NCBI GenBank assembly: GCA_036924085.1
Contig: JAVGWX010000002.1
Span: 52,806,105-52,870,104 of the forward strand
From: Ariolimax columbianus
Lineage: Eukaryota > Mollusca > Gastropoda > Stylommatophora > Arionidae
DNA length: 64,000 nt
Direction of reading: 5' to 3'
Shown here: piece after piece, positions 54,310 to 64,000 of the stretch
Position numbering within the stretch: position 1 is the stretch's first letter
Layout: each line of letters starts with the position of its first letter
Program-made: the position numbers and the translations under genes
Notes under the pieces: generated by a model
Database searches by the model: none
What the model was told of the DNA's origin: nothing
The model's input: only the letters and a program-made list of their open reading frames with translations

Positions 54310-56079
54310 TTAGACGCGCTCCGAAAGTAATACCTCCTATTTTATTATGAGGTCCCACGACGTCAGAAGTGGATTTGACAGTAAAACCTCTCCGACAATA
54401 TCCATACAATGTTGTTTCCGTCCGACAGGTGGCACTGGAGGAGCAGTTGGACAAAATGGCGTCTGTCATGGAAGTGCATTATAAACAGATGTTCGTTATT
54501 GAATTCCTCCATGCGAAAAAATTTGCACCAATTGACATTCATCGACACTTGCTGAACGTTTACGACGATCAAACAGTGAATGTTAACACAGTGAGGCGGT
54601 AGATTGTGTGTTTCAGCAGTGACGAAAGCGACATGATGGACAAGCCACGTTCCGGACGGCCATGCACAGTTGTCACACCGCGCAATGAAGAACGACTTGA
54701 ACAGCTCATTCGCACAAATTGGAAGATTACGAGCATGGAACTGTCTACGGAACTGGATATCGGGTACAATGCGCGGGAAACGATGGGGCAACGTTAAAAT
54801 ATCACAAAGCTTGCACCAGGTGGGTCCCACGAATACTCACACATTATGAGAACAGAAAGTACATCGCATGCAAGTTTATCATCACCTCTTGAACCAATAC
54901 GAGGCTAATGGTGGCAGTTTCCTGGATCACACCACCACTTGTGATGACACTGAGTCAAAACGGCATTCTTTGAAATAGCGACATGGGAATTTCCCATCGA
55001 GGAAAAAATAAACCAACATGCAGCGCTCAGTGGGTAAAGTGATAAACACCGTCTTTTCAGATAGAAAAGTGGTAATCCTTTTTGATTTACTGGACCAAAA
55101 GGCTTATTAGGGCCAGATGCATGGCCAAATGGGAAACAGAACATACTGGCTGCACAAAGAATGATGCCTATTACCAGTTGAACAGAAGAGAGCAGCTCGT
55201 GGTCTTCAGACTCCGCACAGGCCACAACAGACTGAGATACCATCTATTCAATAAACTGAAGATAGGTGGCACTGACGAATGCACTTGTGGTACAGGGAAA
55301 ATGACCGCTGAACATCTGCTGTAAAACTGTCCGACATACGAGGACCAAAGAAAGCACATGTGGCCATCACCAGTGGCAACACTAGTCAAGCTCTATGGCA
55401 GTGTCGACAGTCTCAGAATGACAGCAGCTTTCTTCGAACAAATACAGGTTGACGTCTGACAGCGTACGAAGAAGAAGAAGAAGAAGAAGAAGAAGAAGAA
55501 GAAGAAGAAGAAGAAGAAGAAGAAGAAGAAGAAGAAGAAGAAGAAGAAGAAGAAGATTTCCTGGACCCCGGACAAACCATCAACTCTGATCGTTACATTG
55601 TGGCGCTGTCTAAATTGAAGACTAGAATTTCCAGGGTCAGGTCAGAGAAGAAGTCAACCTGTCTTTTGCAACATGATAACGATATGCCCCATACCAGTTT
55701 TAAGACTGTTGAGAACATCGTCAGTTTTGGCTAGACTGTCCTACCACACTCACCGTATAGTATGGATTTGGTGCCTTTTAACTTTCATCTGTTTGGGCCA
55801 ATGAAAGATGGACTGCGTGATCAACATTTTTCTATCAACGACGCCGTCATAGCAGCAGTGAAACATTGGGTCCCCTCCGCTGGTGCAGATTTTTTCCGAG
55901 CTCGGCATGTTTGCATTTGTTAATCGTTGAAGAAAATGTATATCCATGTGTGGTGACTATTTTGAAAAATATTTTTTTCACGAAACGACATTACTATATC
56001 AAACGGTGTTATTGTGCTCTTTTTGTCGGTTATGGTTTTCATGGAATAAAACAGGAGGCATTACTTTCAGAGCGCCACG
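54310..56079 (+). mobile_element. mariner-like transposon with TIRs, interrupted by a LINE
   Basis: Left and right TIRs align over 34 bp with five mismatches; the core GAAAGTAAT.CCTCCT is shared, and TA flanks both ends (54308-54309 and 56080-56081). A transposase start ATG at 54456 begins MASVMEVHYKQM and carries the N-terminal helix-turn-helix, with a stop at 54600 where the family has Trp. DKPRSGRPCT follows, then FLDHTTTCDD (first catalytic Asp; the WVHHYEPE stretch is deleted). After the nested LINE comes INSDRYIVALSKLK, then LQHDNDMPHTS (second Asp), SPYSMDLVPFNFHLF (third Asp) and SAGADFFRA. Subtracting the LINE and one TSD leaves 1299 bp, normal for mariner. Several stops inactivate it. 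Confidence 0.93.
55097..55554 (+). mobile_element. GAA-tailed LINE, 5'-truncated, nested in mariner, 13-bp TSD
   Basis: Flanked by GATTTACTGGACC (55084-55096) and GATTTCCTGGACC (55555-55567), one mismatch. The mariner transposase reads on from one flank to the other. The insert encodes the LINE C-terminal domain (KWETEHTGCTKNDAYYQLNR, FRLRTGHNRLRYHLFNKL, DECTCGTGKMTAEHLL), with a premature TAA where the 26984-27322 copy has Gln. It ends in a GAA run of about 90 bp (55466-55554). Truncation point: AAAAGGCTTATTAG. Confidence 0.95.
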
Positions 56080-57105
56080 TAGAACAGTTCCTGTTAAGAA
56101 ATTCGTAGAATAGTTTTGCAACGAATTTGGTATAACAGCTATTGTTATGAACTAGGCAAACAATTGTTCTTATAAACTTGGTAGAGCAGTTCTTGTTAAG
56201 AAGCCGATTGAACAATTTTTGTGAACAACTAGGTGGGACAGGTTTTGTTAACGGGTTAATAGAACAATTTTTGTGAACAACTAGGTGAGACAGGTTTTGT
56301 TAACAGGTTAAAAGAACAATTTTTGTGAACAGCTAGGTGGGACAGGTTTTGTTAACAGGTTAATAGAACAATTTTTGTGAACAACTAGGTGGGACAGGTT
56401 TTGTAAACAGGTTAATAGAACAGTTCCTGTTAAGAAGCTGATATAACAGTTTTTGTTAACAACTAGGTGAAACATTTCTTGTTAGGAACTAAATGGAACA
56501 GGTCTTGTTAACACGTTAGTAAAACAGTTCCTGTTAAGAAGCTGATATAACAGTTTTTGTTAACAACTAGGTGAAACATTTCTTGTTAGGAACTAAATGG
56601 AACAGGTCTTGTTAACACGTTAGTAAAACAGTTCCTGTTAAGAAGCTGATATAACAGTTTTTGTTAACAACTAGGTGAAACATTTCTTGTTAGGAACTAA
56701 ATGGAACAGGTCTTGTTAACACGTTAGTAAAACAGTTCCTGTTAAGAAGCTGATATAACAGTTTTTGTTAACAACTAGGTGAAACATTTCTTGTTAGGAA
56801 CTAAATGGAACAGGTCTTGTTAACACGTTAGTAAAACAGGTCTTGTTAACACGTTAGTAAAACAGCTCTTGTTAACACTTTAGTAAAACAGGTCTTGTTA
56901 ACACGTTAGTAAAACAGGTCTTGTTAACACGTTAGTAAAACAGGTCTTGTTAACACGTTAGTAAAACAGGTCTTGTTAACACGTTAGTAAAACAGGTCTT
57001 GTTAACACGTTAGTAAAACAGGTCTTGTTAACACGTTAGTAAAACAGGTCTTGTTATGAAGTTGGTAGCACATTTTTTACTCAGAGCTAAGTTGAACAGT
57101 TCGTG

Positions 57106-57475
57106 GGGATCAAGATGCTGAGCAGCACATGAGCTTCAGTGGTTAGCGACCCATAGCTGACTGCTAGCGTCAGGACCAGCGAACCATAGCTGCCAAGACC
57201 CTTCTACACCTCCACGCGGTGATCCTGGATAACAGGCTGCAGCAGGGCAGACTGGCTAAGGAGAAGGGATCGAAGAGGGAATGCTAACCCAGTACTCAAA
57301 AAATATTGCTGAAGTCGGATGTGTTGGACCGAAAGGTGCAAATATCGCAGCCAAGCTGTAAACTACGACACAGCGCATTCCGTTCTCTGGACTACATTCT
57401 GCTACTTAAGCCCTTACAGGGTTTGGTAGTGGGAGATTGAGAATGAACGAAGAAGAAGAAGAAGAAGAAGAAGAA
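57106..57475 (+). mobile_element. GAA-tailed short retroposon with perfect 12-bp TSD
   Basis: Flanked by GAACAGTTCGTG at 57094-57105 and 57476-57487 in the 26-bp array. It is 370 bp. The start GAGCTTCAGTGGTTAGCGAC could be a tRNA- or other RNA-derived head, but no exact B-box was found. The centre has GCTGAAGTCGGATGTGTTGG, a core shared with SINE 1 and with 52460-52725. The tail is AACGAAGAAGAAG and on. Non-coding, consistent with a SINE mobilised by the GAA-tailed LINE. Confidence 0.9.
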
Positions 57476-57639
57476 GAACAGTTCGTGAAAAAAAAACTAG
57501 GTAAACCAGTACTTGTTAAGATCTAGATAGAAAAGCTGTTTTTAAGATCTAGGCAGACCAGCTCTTGTTAAGTAATACGCTAAACAATTAACGTACCAAT
57601 TATAATGTAACAAATTAAGACAATTCTTGCATCACAACT

Positions 57640-58150
57640 ATATAAGAATTATTCAAATGTCCCATATATCGATGAACTAGATCGAGCAGTCTTTGTCTCA
57701 CAGCTATAACAGAACTAAGGAGAGAAGTTCTTGTCTCACAACTAGAACAGATCTGGAAAGAGCAGTTCTTGTCTTACAACTTTAACAGAACTAGGGATAT
57801 CAGTTCTTGTCTCACAACTATAACAAAACAATGACATGCAGTTCTTGTATCGCAACTATAACAGAACTACGAAGAGCAGTTCTTGTCTCACAACTATACA
57901 TAACAAGAAGAAGAAAGATAAGTTCGTGTCTCAAATCTTAAACAGAACTAGAGAGATCAGTTCGTGTGTCACAAATTAAACAGAACTAGAGAGATTAGTT
58001 CGTGTCTCAAATCTGAAACAGAACTAGAGAGATCAGTTCGTGTGTCACAACTTAAAGAGAACTAGAGAGATCAGTTCGTGTCTCACAACTTAAAGAGAAC
58101 TAGAGAGATCAGTTCGTGTCTCACAACTTAAACAGAACTAGAAAGAACAA
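57640..58150. repeat. 38-bp tandem array, about 12 copies, degenerate at left
   Basis: The unit is GAGATCAGTTCGTGTCTCAC followed by AACTTAAACAGAACTAGA. It shares CAGTTC and AACTAG words with the 26-bp array, so it probably arose from it. Confidence 0.93.
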
Positions 58151-58734
58151 TTATATGATACTTTTAAACACGTTTTAAACAATGAGCTTTAGTGTCATTC
58201 CCCAAATGTCTATTGTCACATTTTACGACGTGATTGGAAGGTTGCTAAAAATGTTATCTATGACCTCCACGTTTCTCATTGATAGTGGACAGGCTTCTAT
58301 ACTAGTTTATCTAGCTTTCATAACTACCATCACGCTGCAATCATTTCAGAAAAGCAATCATTTCTTAAAAACAATCAAAACCAACCACATACGACAATCC
58401 TGGTGCAGAATAGAGTGCAATACAAATAGGAGAGACACGTATTGGACAACGCTACTGTAAAACTTGGCATCAAGGACGCTGATCGGGGATTCTAAAACTG
58501 GCAAGAGTGTGTGTGAGTGTGTTTGCTTATATGTGTGTAAGAGAGAAAGAAAGAGAAAAATAGACAGAGGGAGAGGGGAGGGAGGTGTGATTGTTCTTTT
58601 TCTGCTTACATAGGACAGCACTTAATTAAATTCCTTGACTGTTATACAAAATAACCTTCTAATGTATTCGACCTTGATGCATGAACAGATCATATACATA
58701 ATGCATCTCTGTATCTCTGTATGTATGTAATGTA
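58151..58734. other. Unassigned interval; weak 92-codon frame at 58182-58460
   Basis: The ATG-started frame has a hydrophobic middle (ILVYLAFITTITLQ) but no recognised domain. A short GT/GA-rich tract lies at 58505-58580. Not supported as a gene. Confidence 0.35.
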
Positions 58735-59895
58735 TGTATGTATGTATTGTTTATTTCGTTCATGTTGCTTTGTTGTGTTTGTTTGTTTGTTTTGTTTATG
58801 TTGTTGATGTTGTTTGTTGTGCTTGTTGTTGTTGTTGTTGTTGTATTGTTGCGTTCTTTCTTTTTCTTTATGTTGTTCAAGTTGTTTTGTTGTGTTTTTG
58901 TATATTGTTGTAGTTGTTTGTTTTGTTTATTTTTTTTGTTTATGTTGCTGTCGTTGTTTTGTTGAGTTTATTTGTTTTGTTTATATTGTTGAAGTAGTTT
59001 TGTAGTGTTTTTTGATATTGTTGTAGTTGTTTTATTGTGTTTATTGTTTGTTTTGATTATTATGTTTTGTTTAGTTTGTTTATTTTGTTTATGTTGTTGA
59101 AGTGGTTTTTTGTGTTTTTTTATATTGTTGCAGTGGTTTGTTGTATGTGTTTGTTTTGTTTATGTTGTTGCTGTTGTTTTGTTAAATATGGTTTTTTTTT
59201 GCTTATGTTGTTGAAGTAGTTTTGTTGTGTTTTTGAATATTGTTGTGGTTGTGTATTGGGTTTATTTGTTTTGTTTATGTTGTTGCTGCTGTTTTGTTGT
59301 GTGTTTGTTTTGTTTATGTTGTTGTCGTTGTTTTGTTGTGTTTTAATATTTTGTCTATGTTGTTGAAGTTGTTTTTGCTATGTTTTTCTAAATTGTTGTA
59401 GTTGTTTGTTGTGTGTGTTTGTTTTGTTTATGTTGTTTAATTGTGTTTGTTTTGTTTATGTTGTTGTCGTTGCTGTATTTTGTCTGTTTAATTTGTTTGG
59501 TTGTGTAGCTGTTTGTTCTTGCTTGTTGTGTTTTTTTTCTTTTTGTGTTGATTATGTTGATTTTGTTGTGCTTGATTGTTTTGCTTATGTTGTTGTCGTT
59601 GTTTTGTTGTGTTTGTTTGTTTTTGTTTATGTTGCTGAAGTTGTGTTTGTTTATTTTATTTATGTTGTTGAAGTTGTGTTTGTTTGTTTTGCTTATATTA
59701 TTGAAGTTATTTTGGTGTGTTTGTTTTCTGTTTGTTCATGTTGTTATCGTTGTTTTGTTTTGTCTGTTGAATTTGTTTGGTTGTGTTGCTAGTTTTTGTT
59801 GCTTGTTTTGTTTGTTTCCTTTTGTTTTGATTATGTTGATATCGTTGTTCTTTTTTTTTAAACAATTTTTCTTTTGTTTGGGTGGTTGTCGTTGA
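58735..59895. repeat. T/G-rich degenerate minisatellite (TTTGTTTATGTTGTTG..), about 1.15 kb
   Basis: Words such as TGTTTGTTTTGTTTATGTTG and TTGAAGTTGTTTTGTTGTG recur irregularly at about 50-65 bp. Almost no C is present on this strand. Open frames (Phe/Cys/Leu/Val-rich, 60-130 codons) imitate membrane proteins but are compositional artefacts. Confidence 0.93.
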
Positions 59896-60284
59896 TTTAT
59901 AGTGTTTGTCTGGTGTGAAGTGAAGTTTCCCCTGCCTTTTTTTACTGCTTTCCCTTCTCTAATAAAATAACTAATGTACCTATTTACAGCTGGGTAGACT
60001 ATCTAGTGTCTCTATCTGGAAACGATTTAAAATCGAAATATGAAAAATTGAAAAAAATTAAAAATTTAGCAACGGTAATTTTCTGTTGAGGATGAAATTT
60101 TTTTAAAACACAATCAGCCCACTAGGTGGCAACAGCAGTGATAAAGCGACCTGTAGTCATCAGCTTTTCAACCCCCTCGAATACCCCAGAAATGGAGAGA
60201 AAAAAAGTCGTACGACGGTAAAACACATACAAAATAAATTACAGGTCAAGACGACTCAATCTCAGAGATTATAATGAGAAACCA
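59896..60284. other. Unassigned interval
   Basis: TACCTATTTACAGCTGGGTA (about 59976-59996) resembles SINE body text seen near 12060 and 50020. CCCACTAGGTGGCAACAGCAG at 60118-60138 has a CTCF-like appearance but is unsupported. Confidence 0.35.
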
Positions 60285-61250
60285 AATGTCAAGATCAAGC
60301 TCCTAGAGGTGTACTGAGTCTTTAGTATGCTGTTGTTCGAATCTACGCGCACTGAGCTCTTCACTTTTGATGATGTTTCTCATGTCAAGATCAAGCTCTT
60401 AGAGGTGTACTGAATCTTTAGTGTGCTGTTGTTCGAAGCTACTCGCACTGAGCTCTTCACTTTTGATGATGTTTCTCATGTCAAGATCAAGCTCCTAGAG
60501 GTGTACTGAGTCTTTAGTGTGCTGTTGTTCGTAGCTACTCGCACTGAGCTCTTCACTTTTGATGATGTTTCTCATGTCAAGATCAAGCTCCTAGAGGTGT
60601 ACTGAGTCTTTAGTGTGCTGTTGTTCGAAGCTACTCGCACTGAGCTCTTCACTTTTGATGATGTTTCTCATGTCAAGATCAAGCTCCTAGATGTGTACTG
60701 AGTCTTTAGTGTGCTGTTGTTCGAAGCTACTCGCACTGAGCTCTTCACTTTTGATGATGTTTCTCATGTCAAGATCAAGCTCCTAGATGTGTACTGAGTC
60801 TTTAGTGTGCTGTTGTTCGAAGCTACTCGCACTGAGCTCTTCACTTTTGATGATGTTTCTCATGTCAAGGTCAAGCTCATAGAGGTGTACTGAGTCTTTA
60901 GTGTGCTGTTGTTCGAAGCTACTCGCACTGAGCTCTTCACTTTTGATGATGTTTCTCATGTCAAGATCAAGCTCCTAGAGGTGTACTGAGTCTTAAGTGT
61001 GCTGTTGTTCGAAGCTGCTCGCACTGAGCTCTTCACTTTTGATGATGTTTCTCATGTCAAGATCAAGCTCTTAGAGGTGTACTGAATCTTTAGTGTGCTG
61101 TTGTTCAAAGCTACTCGCACTGAGCTCTTCACTTTTGATGATGGTTCTCATGTCAAGATCAAGCTCCTATAGGTGTACTGAGTCTTTAGTGTGCTGTTGT
61201 TCGAAGCTACTCGCACTGGGCTCTTCACTTTTGATGATGTTTCTCTGGTA
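60285..61250. repeat. 96-bp tandem array, 10 copies
   Basis: The unit begins CATGTCAAGATCAAGCTCCT and includes GTGTACTGAGTCTTTAGTGT, GCTGTTGTTCGAAGCTACTC and TTCACTTTTGATGATGTTTC. Copies differ by only one to four bases. It abuts a MITE-like element. Confidence 0.96.
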
Positions 61251-61257
61251 AAAGGTT

Positions 61258-61895
61258 ACATAGGCTCTTCTTATATCTCGAATCTGGAACGTGCGTCTTA
61301 ATTCGCCCCAAACAAAATAAATATACATTTTTAGCACCAAATATGAGGTAGTGACGTCACAGAATAGTCCACTTTTTAACTGCTGGCGGTGTCAAAGATT
61401 CTACGAGAATGTATGCCTCCGCTTCTCCCTGCCGTCACAGCAATGATTTTCTTGAACATGTCAGTGTTGGTCCATGTTAAGGAGAACAGCATCCAGTTTC
61501 GACAGTAGCACGGCATTATCCGTGCTGTCAGGCAATGTAACAACAACCCCTAATGCTAAACCTAACCCTAAACCTAACCAGAAACCTAACTGTAACCTGA
61601 CCCTAAACCTAACCATCAATCTAACCCTAAACCTAACCTTAAACCTAACCTAAAACCTAAACCTAATTTTAATCATAACCCTTACCCTTAGCAAAACTGA
61701 ATATAACCATATTTTCTACACGTCTATTTTTATCTAAGTCTTTACTTAATTATTTAAAATTAAATTGTATCGACCTGTCCTCCCCTTAACCCAAAATGAA
61801 ATGTCCCGTTCCTTACGATTGGAACACAGTGAACTCTGTTTGGGGTGAATTAAGATGCGGGTATCCTAAATAGTGTTAATAAGGTGTCCCTATGT
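61258..61895. mobile_element. MITE-like element with ~55-bp TIRs, telomere-like core
   Basis: The left end (ACATAGGCTCTTCTTATATC, then GCGTCTTAATTCGCCCCAAA) and the inverted right end (ACATAGGGACACCTTATTAA, then GCATCTTAATTCACCCCAAA) match over about 55 bp. No transposase frame lies in the 638 bp. Unequivocal TSDs were not found. The interior includes CCTAAACC-type repeats (61552-61690). Confidence 0.72.
61552..61690. repeat. Telomere-like (CCTAAA/CCTAACC)n degenerate repeat
   Basis: Imperfect ACCCTAAACCTAACC units, close to the CCCTAA complement of the TTAGGG animal telomere. Being internal to a TIR-bounded element it is unlikely to be a true telomere or a chromosome fusion scar. Confidence 0.85.
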
Positions 61896-62060
61896 TTTCC
61901 ATTCTGTAGTATAACGCGAGGCGTCTGGGTAAGCTCACCATTGTGTGGATTGCAGTGCTGATTCCTCTACTTGATGGCTAGGCTGCTGCAAGACAGCACG
62001 GAGAGGTTGAGAGGTGGCGTCTTGTTTCACCTGATTCTGGCGTTAGTTTTTGCTCCCATA
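61896..62060. other. Unassigned interval
   Basis: No recognised feature. Confidence 0.45.
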
Positions 62061-62064
62061 CGTA

Positions 62065-62370
62065 TTTTTTGTTTTTGTTTTTGCTTAGATGTTTGCCTCA
62101 CTAGTTTTTACTGGCGGAGGCACGCCATTTTCCACCCCAGACCGTAGTCCATTGGGCGATATCAGGACGCATAAACCAGTGCTTGGATGCATGTGTGCGT
62201 CTGTATGTACCTATGCTAGGTTTGTGCGCCCTCAGAAGCTAGCCCAACCAAAGTGCAATGGAAGGGCCTCATCATGAGGGCGCGTGTGAAAGTTGTGCAA
62301 GAGTGTGACTGTAGGATAGAGTCAAATGAAACAGAGTGAGGTAAGAGAAGAGAGCGATGGGGAAGAGTGG
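62065..62370 (+). mobile_element. Dispersed repeat, family E (copy 2)
   Basis: It matches the complement of 11505-11745: TTTGCCTCACTAG, CATGTGTGCGTCTGTATGTA, AAGTGCAATGGAAGGGCC and AGTTGTGCAAGAGTGTG. Class unknown. Confidence 0.65.
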
Positions 62371-62479
62371 CCCCCAGGGTGAGACCCTTCTACTCCCATA
62401 CGTAGTTGAATGCGCTGTAAATATAAACAAGAAATGACGTCATGCTTTGTTGGGATGTGATCCACGTCAGACAACTAGA

Positions 62480-62765
62480 TGATCAAAATGTAGAATAAAT
62501 TCATCAGTTGTACACATCACAACCAATTTGATAATTATAATTCAGAATAAATACATCAGTTATACACATCCCAACTAACTTGATCATCATAATTCAGAAT
62601 AAATACATCAGTTGTACACATCACAACCAACTTGATCATTATAATTCAGAATAAATACATCAGTTGTACGCATCACAACCAACTTGATCATCATAATTCA
62701 GAATAAATACATCAAAGCTGCACACATCACAACCAACTTGATCCTCCTAACGTAGAATAAAGACA
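62480..62765. repeat. 52-bp tandem repeat, about 5 copies
   Basis: The unit is CAGAATAAATACATCAGTTG followed by TACACATCACAACCAACTTG and ATCATCATAATT. Confidence 0.95.
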
Positions 62766-62829
62766 TTAAAAACAACAGCTATTGCAGGGGCTACCGTGCA
62801 CAGTGATTAGAATATAGTAATGTTAAACT

Positions 62830-64000
62830 TTGAGTCAAACTGAAAATAATGAAGCTGTCATACACTCAGACATATATTTACTTGGACAAGCTAAAAGACC
62901 CAGCTACGGCACGTACGTACAAAGACCTGATAAGAGAAACGAAACGCCACTTGTCGCAACAGATCTAGACATAGAAACATTCTCTCATAGTGTCACTGAG
63001 ACTTTAGTAGATACTATTACAGCGATTCTTGTAAAGCAACGGAGAAAGATCAAACCGTGGATAGCAGGTGGAATACTTACACTTTGTGACAAAAGAAGGT
63101 CTCCTACAAGACAAAAGAAGGTCTCCTACAAGACAAAAGAAGGTCTCCTACTAGACAAAAGACTAACAAGGTAGGAGTGTGGGGGAATACAGGTGCATTT
63201 TTTTTTTCAAATTAGAAGAGAGACGAAAGATATGGATGGATTTTCCAACAGTGCTAAGAAACGGAGAAACACAACAATAAACATGGCACAGAGAAAGTCT
63301 TTAAGCTGGTGCAAAGCTTGACAAAGCCTCCTGTGGCCAAAGTCTAACAGGATCAGCGATGTCGGTGGTAACATTTTAGCGGCAGATGCAGACATTCTAA
63401 TCAGGTGGTCTCAGTATTGCTCATTTATGTATAACGGTCATATCAAAGGTGATCCAAACATGCTAATGCATCCTGGCAGATCTGAGGACTGTGATCAACC
63501 CATATCAAGAAATGAAGTAGAAGTGAACGTTACAACAATTAACAAAGTGACATCTGTTGAAATAGATAACATCCCAGTAAAATTTAATGGCTGACAGGTG
63601 TATGTCCGTTGAAATGGACAGTCTCGTATCATAACCAAAGAAGGAGAATCCCCAACTATGTAGAGATTATAAAACAATTGGTCAAACCAGCTACGCAAAC
63701 AAAGTAGTGCTGAAGATCATTCTGAAAACGATTACAACAAACACATCAGCTTCTCGAACAATAGGAGCACAACCGATTAGAAGCACTACTGAATACGAAT
63801 TTAATCTCCGACTGTTTCGAGGAAAGTGCTACGAAAATCAACAACAAATATGTCATATTTTTGTCCATTTTACCAAGGCATTCACAATGTATGACACGAC
63901 GCTGTATGAGATAGTTTGGGCCAAAACAGAATAGGAGACCAACTTAACAATGTCATCAATAAAAAGACAATAGTTTATATCCAAATGCCATCAGCGTGGT
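62830..64000 (+). pseudogene. Endonuclease-RT LINE, linker and N-terminal RT, runs off the end
   Basis: Words across shifting frames match the region between endonuclease and RT of RTE/L1-like elements: RRKIKPWIAGGILTLCDKRR, KVFKLVQSLTKPPVAKSNRI, then ILIRWSQYCSFMYNGHIKGD and VEIDNIPVKF (family GVDNIPAEL). The RT domain follows with KVVLKIILKTI and FNLRLFRGKCYENQQQICHI, where the family has YHVFIDFKKAFDRVW and this copy reads IFVHFTKAFTMYDTTL. A 21-bp AAGGTCTCCTAC block is repeated about three times (63090-63165). Many stops. The YADD region would lie beyond 64000. Confidence 0.85.

Larger units (their letters stand above)
54160..57590. repeat. 26-bp-based tandem array (26/52/104-bp units), interrupted by transposons
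   Basis: The base unit is AACAGGTCTTGTTAACACGT + TAGTAA (26 bp). Dimers of 52 bp (AACAATTTTTGTGAACAACT..GGTTAATAG) occupy about 56200-56410, tetramers of 104 bp occupy about 56410-56830, and pure monomers follow to 57050. Old diverged units lie at 54160-54309, 56080-56200 and 57488-57590. A mariner (54310-56079) and a GAA-tailed retroposon (57106-57475) are inserted. Confidence 0.95.

Noticed and set aside
54363..54830. 155-codon minus-strand frame
   Set aside because: It is the antisense of the mariner transposase N-terminus.
58182..58460. 92-codon frame with a hydrophobic segment
   Set aside because: No recognised domain, neighbour or splice support; short enough to occur by chance.
60110..60140. 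CTCF-like word near CCACTAGGTGGC
   Set aside because: A single short match; no second evidence of an insulator.
61552..61690. Chromosome end or fusion point
   Set aside because: The telomere-like repeats are degenerate, short and bounded by inverted repeats of a MITE-like element.

Overview
This window looks like gene-poor, repeat-saturated nuclear DNA from an animal. The evidence is the absence of bacterial-style operons, the many decayed non-LTR retrotransposon (LINE) pieces, tRNA-derived SINEs with target-site duplications (TSDs), a mariner transposon, and more than 25 micro-, mini- and satellite arrays. The style of the LINE fragments (endonuclease-RT types with a GHISR or FGHI C-terminal motif, a CR1-like RT, and jockey-like RT with RNase H) resembles mollusc genomes, perhaps a gastropod. 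That is an impression from memory, not a demonstrated assignment. No rRNA, functional tRNA or CRISPR array was seen. Only one stretch, 22481-22965 on the minus strand, looks like a plausible host coding exon.

Layout. 1-13 kb: a SINE-like retroposon, the 3' end of a LINE, a 42-bp minisatellite (3.5-4.4 kb), several SINEs, TA/CA microsatellites and a TIR element (7.4-7.9 kb). 13.4-15.7 kb: a decayed RNase H domain split by about 83 copies of a 21-bp minisatellite. 16-19.5 kb: CR1-like and RT fragments, then a 34-bp array. 20.6-22.5 kb: a SINE with perfect TSD, a second copy of the SINE-like retroposon, and a second 42-bp array. 22.5-23 kb: the putative exon. 23.7-28.8 kb: four LINE pieces, one carrying a TSD-flanked retroposon and one inserted in a 50-bp satellite. 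28.9-44 kb: mostly tandem arrays (51, 41, 68, 15, 26, 34, 21 and 58 bp) with SINEs nested in one of them, plus a second TIR element. 44-53 kb: RT and endonuclease remnants, a CR1-like copy with an intact FADD motif, and another SINE with perfect TSD. 54.2-58.2 kb: a 26-bp-based array carrying a mariner element that itself carries a LINE insertion, plus a separate GAA-tailed short retroposon. 58.7-64 kb: a T/G-rich array, a 96-bp array, a MITE-like element with telomere-like repeats, a 52-bp array, and a decayed RT running off the end.

How the parts relate. The window records transposition into satellite DNA. Several insertions can be delimited to the base because the interrupted array or gene resumes after the element. 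LINEs probably supplied the machinery that mobilised the SINEs; one short retroposon shares both the (GAA)n tail and the 12-13 bp TSD size of a LINE family here. Many arrays have a unit length divisible by three, so they carry long open frames on both strands. These frames are not genes.
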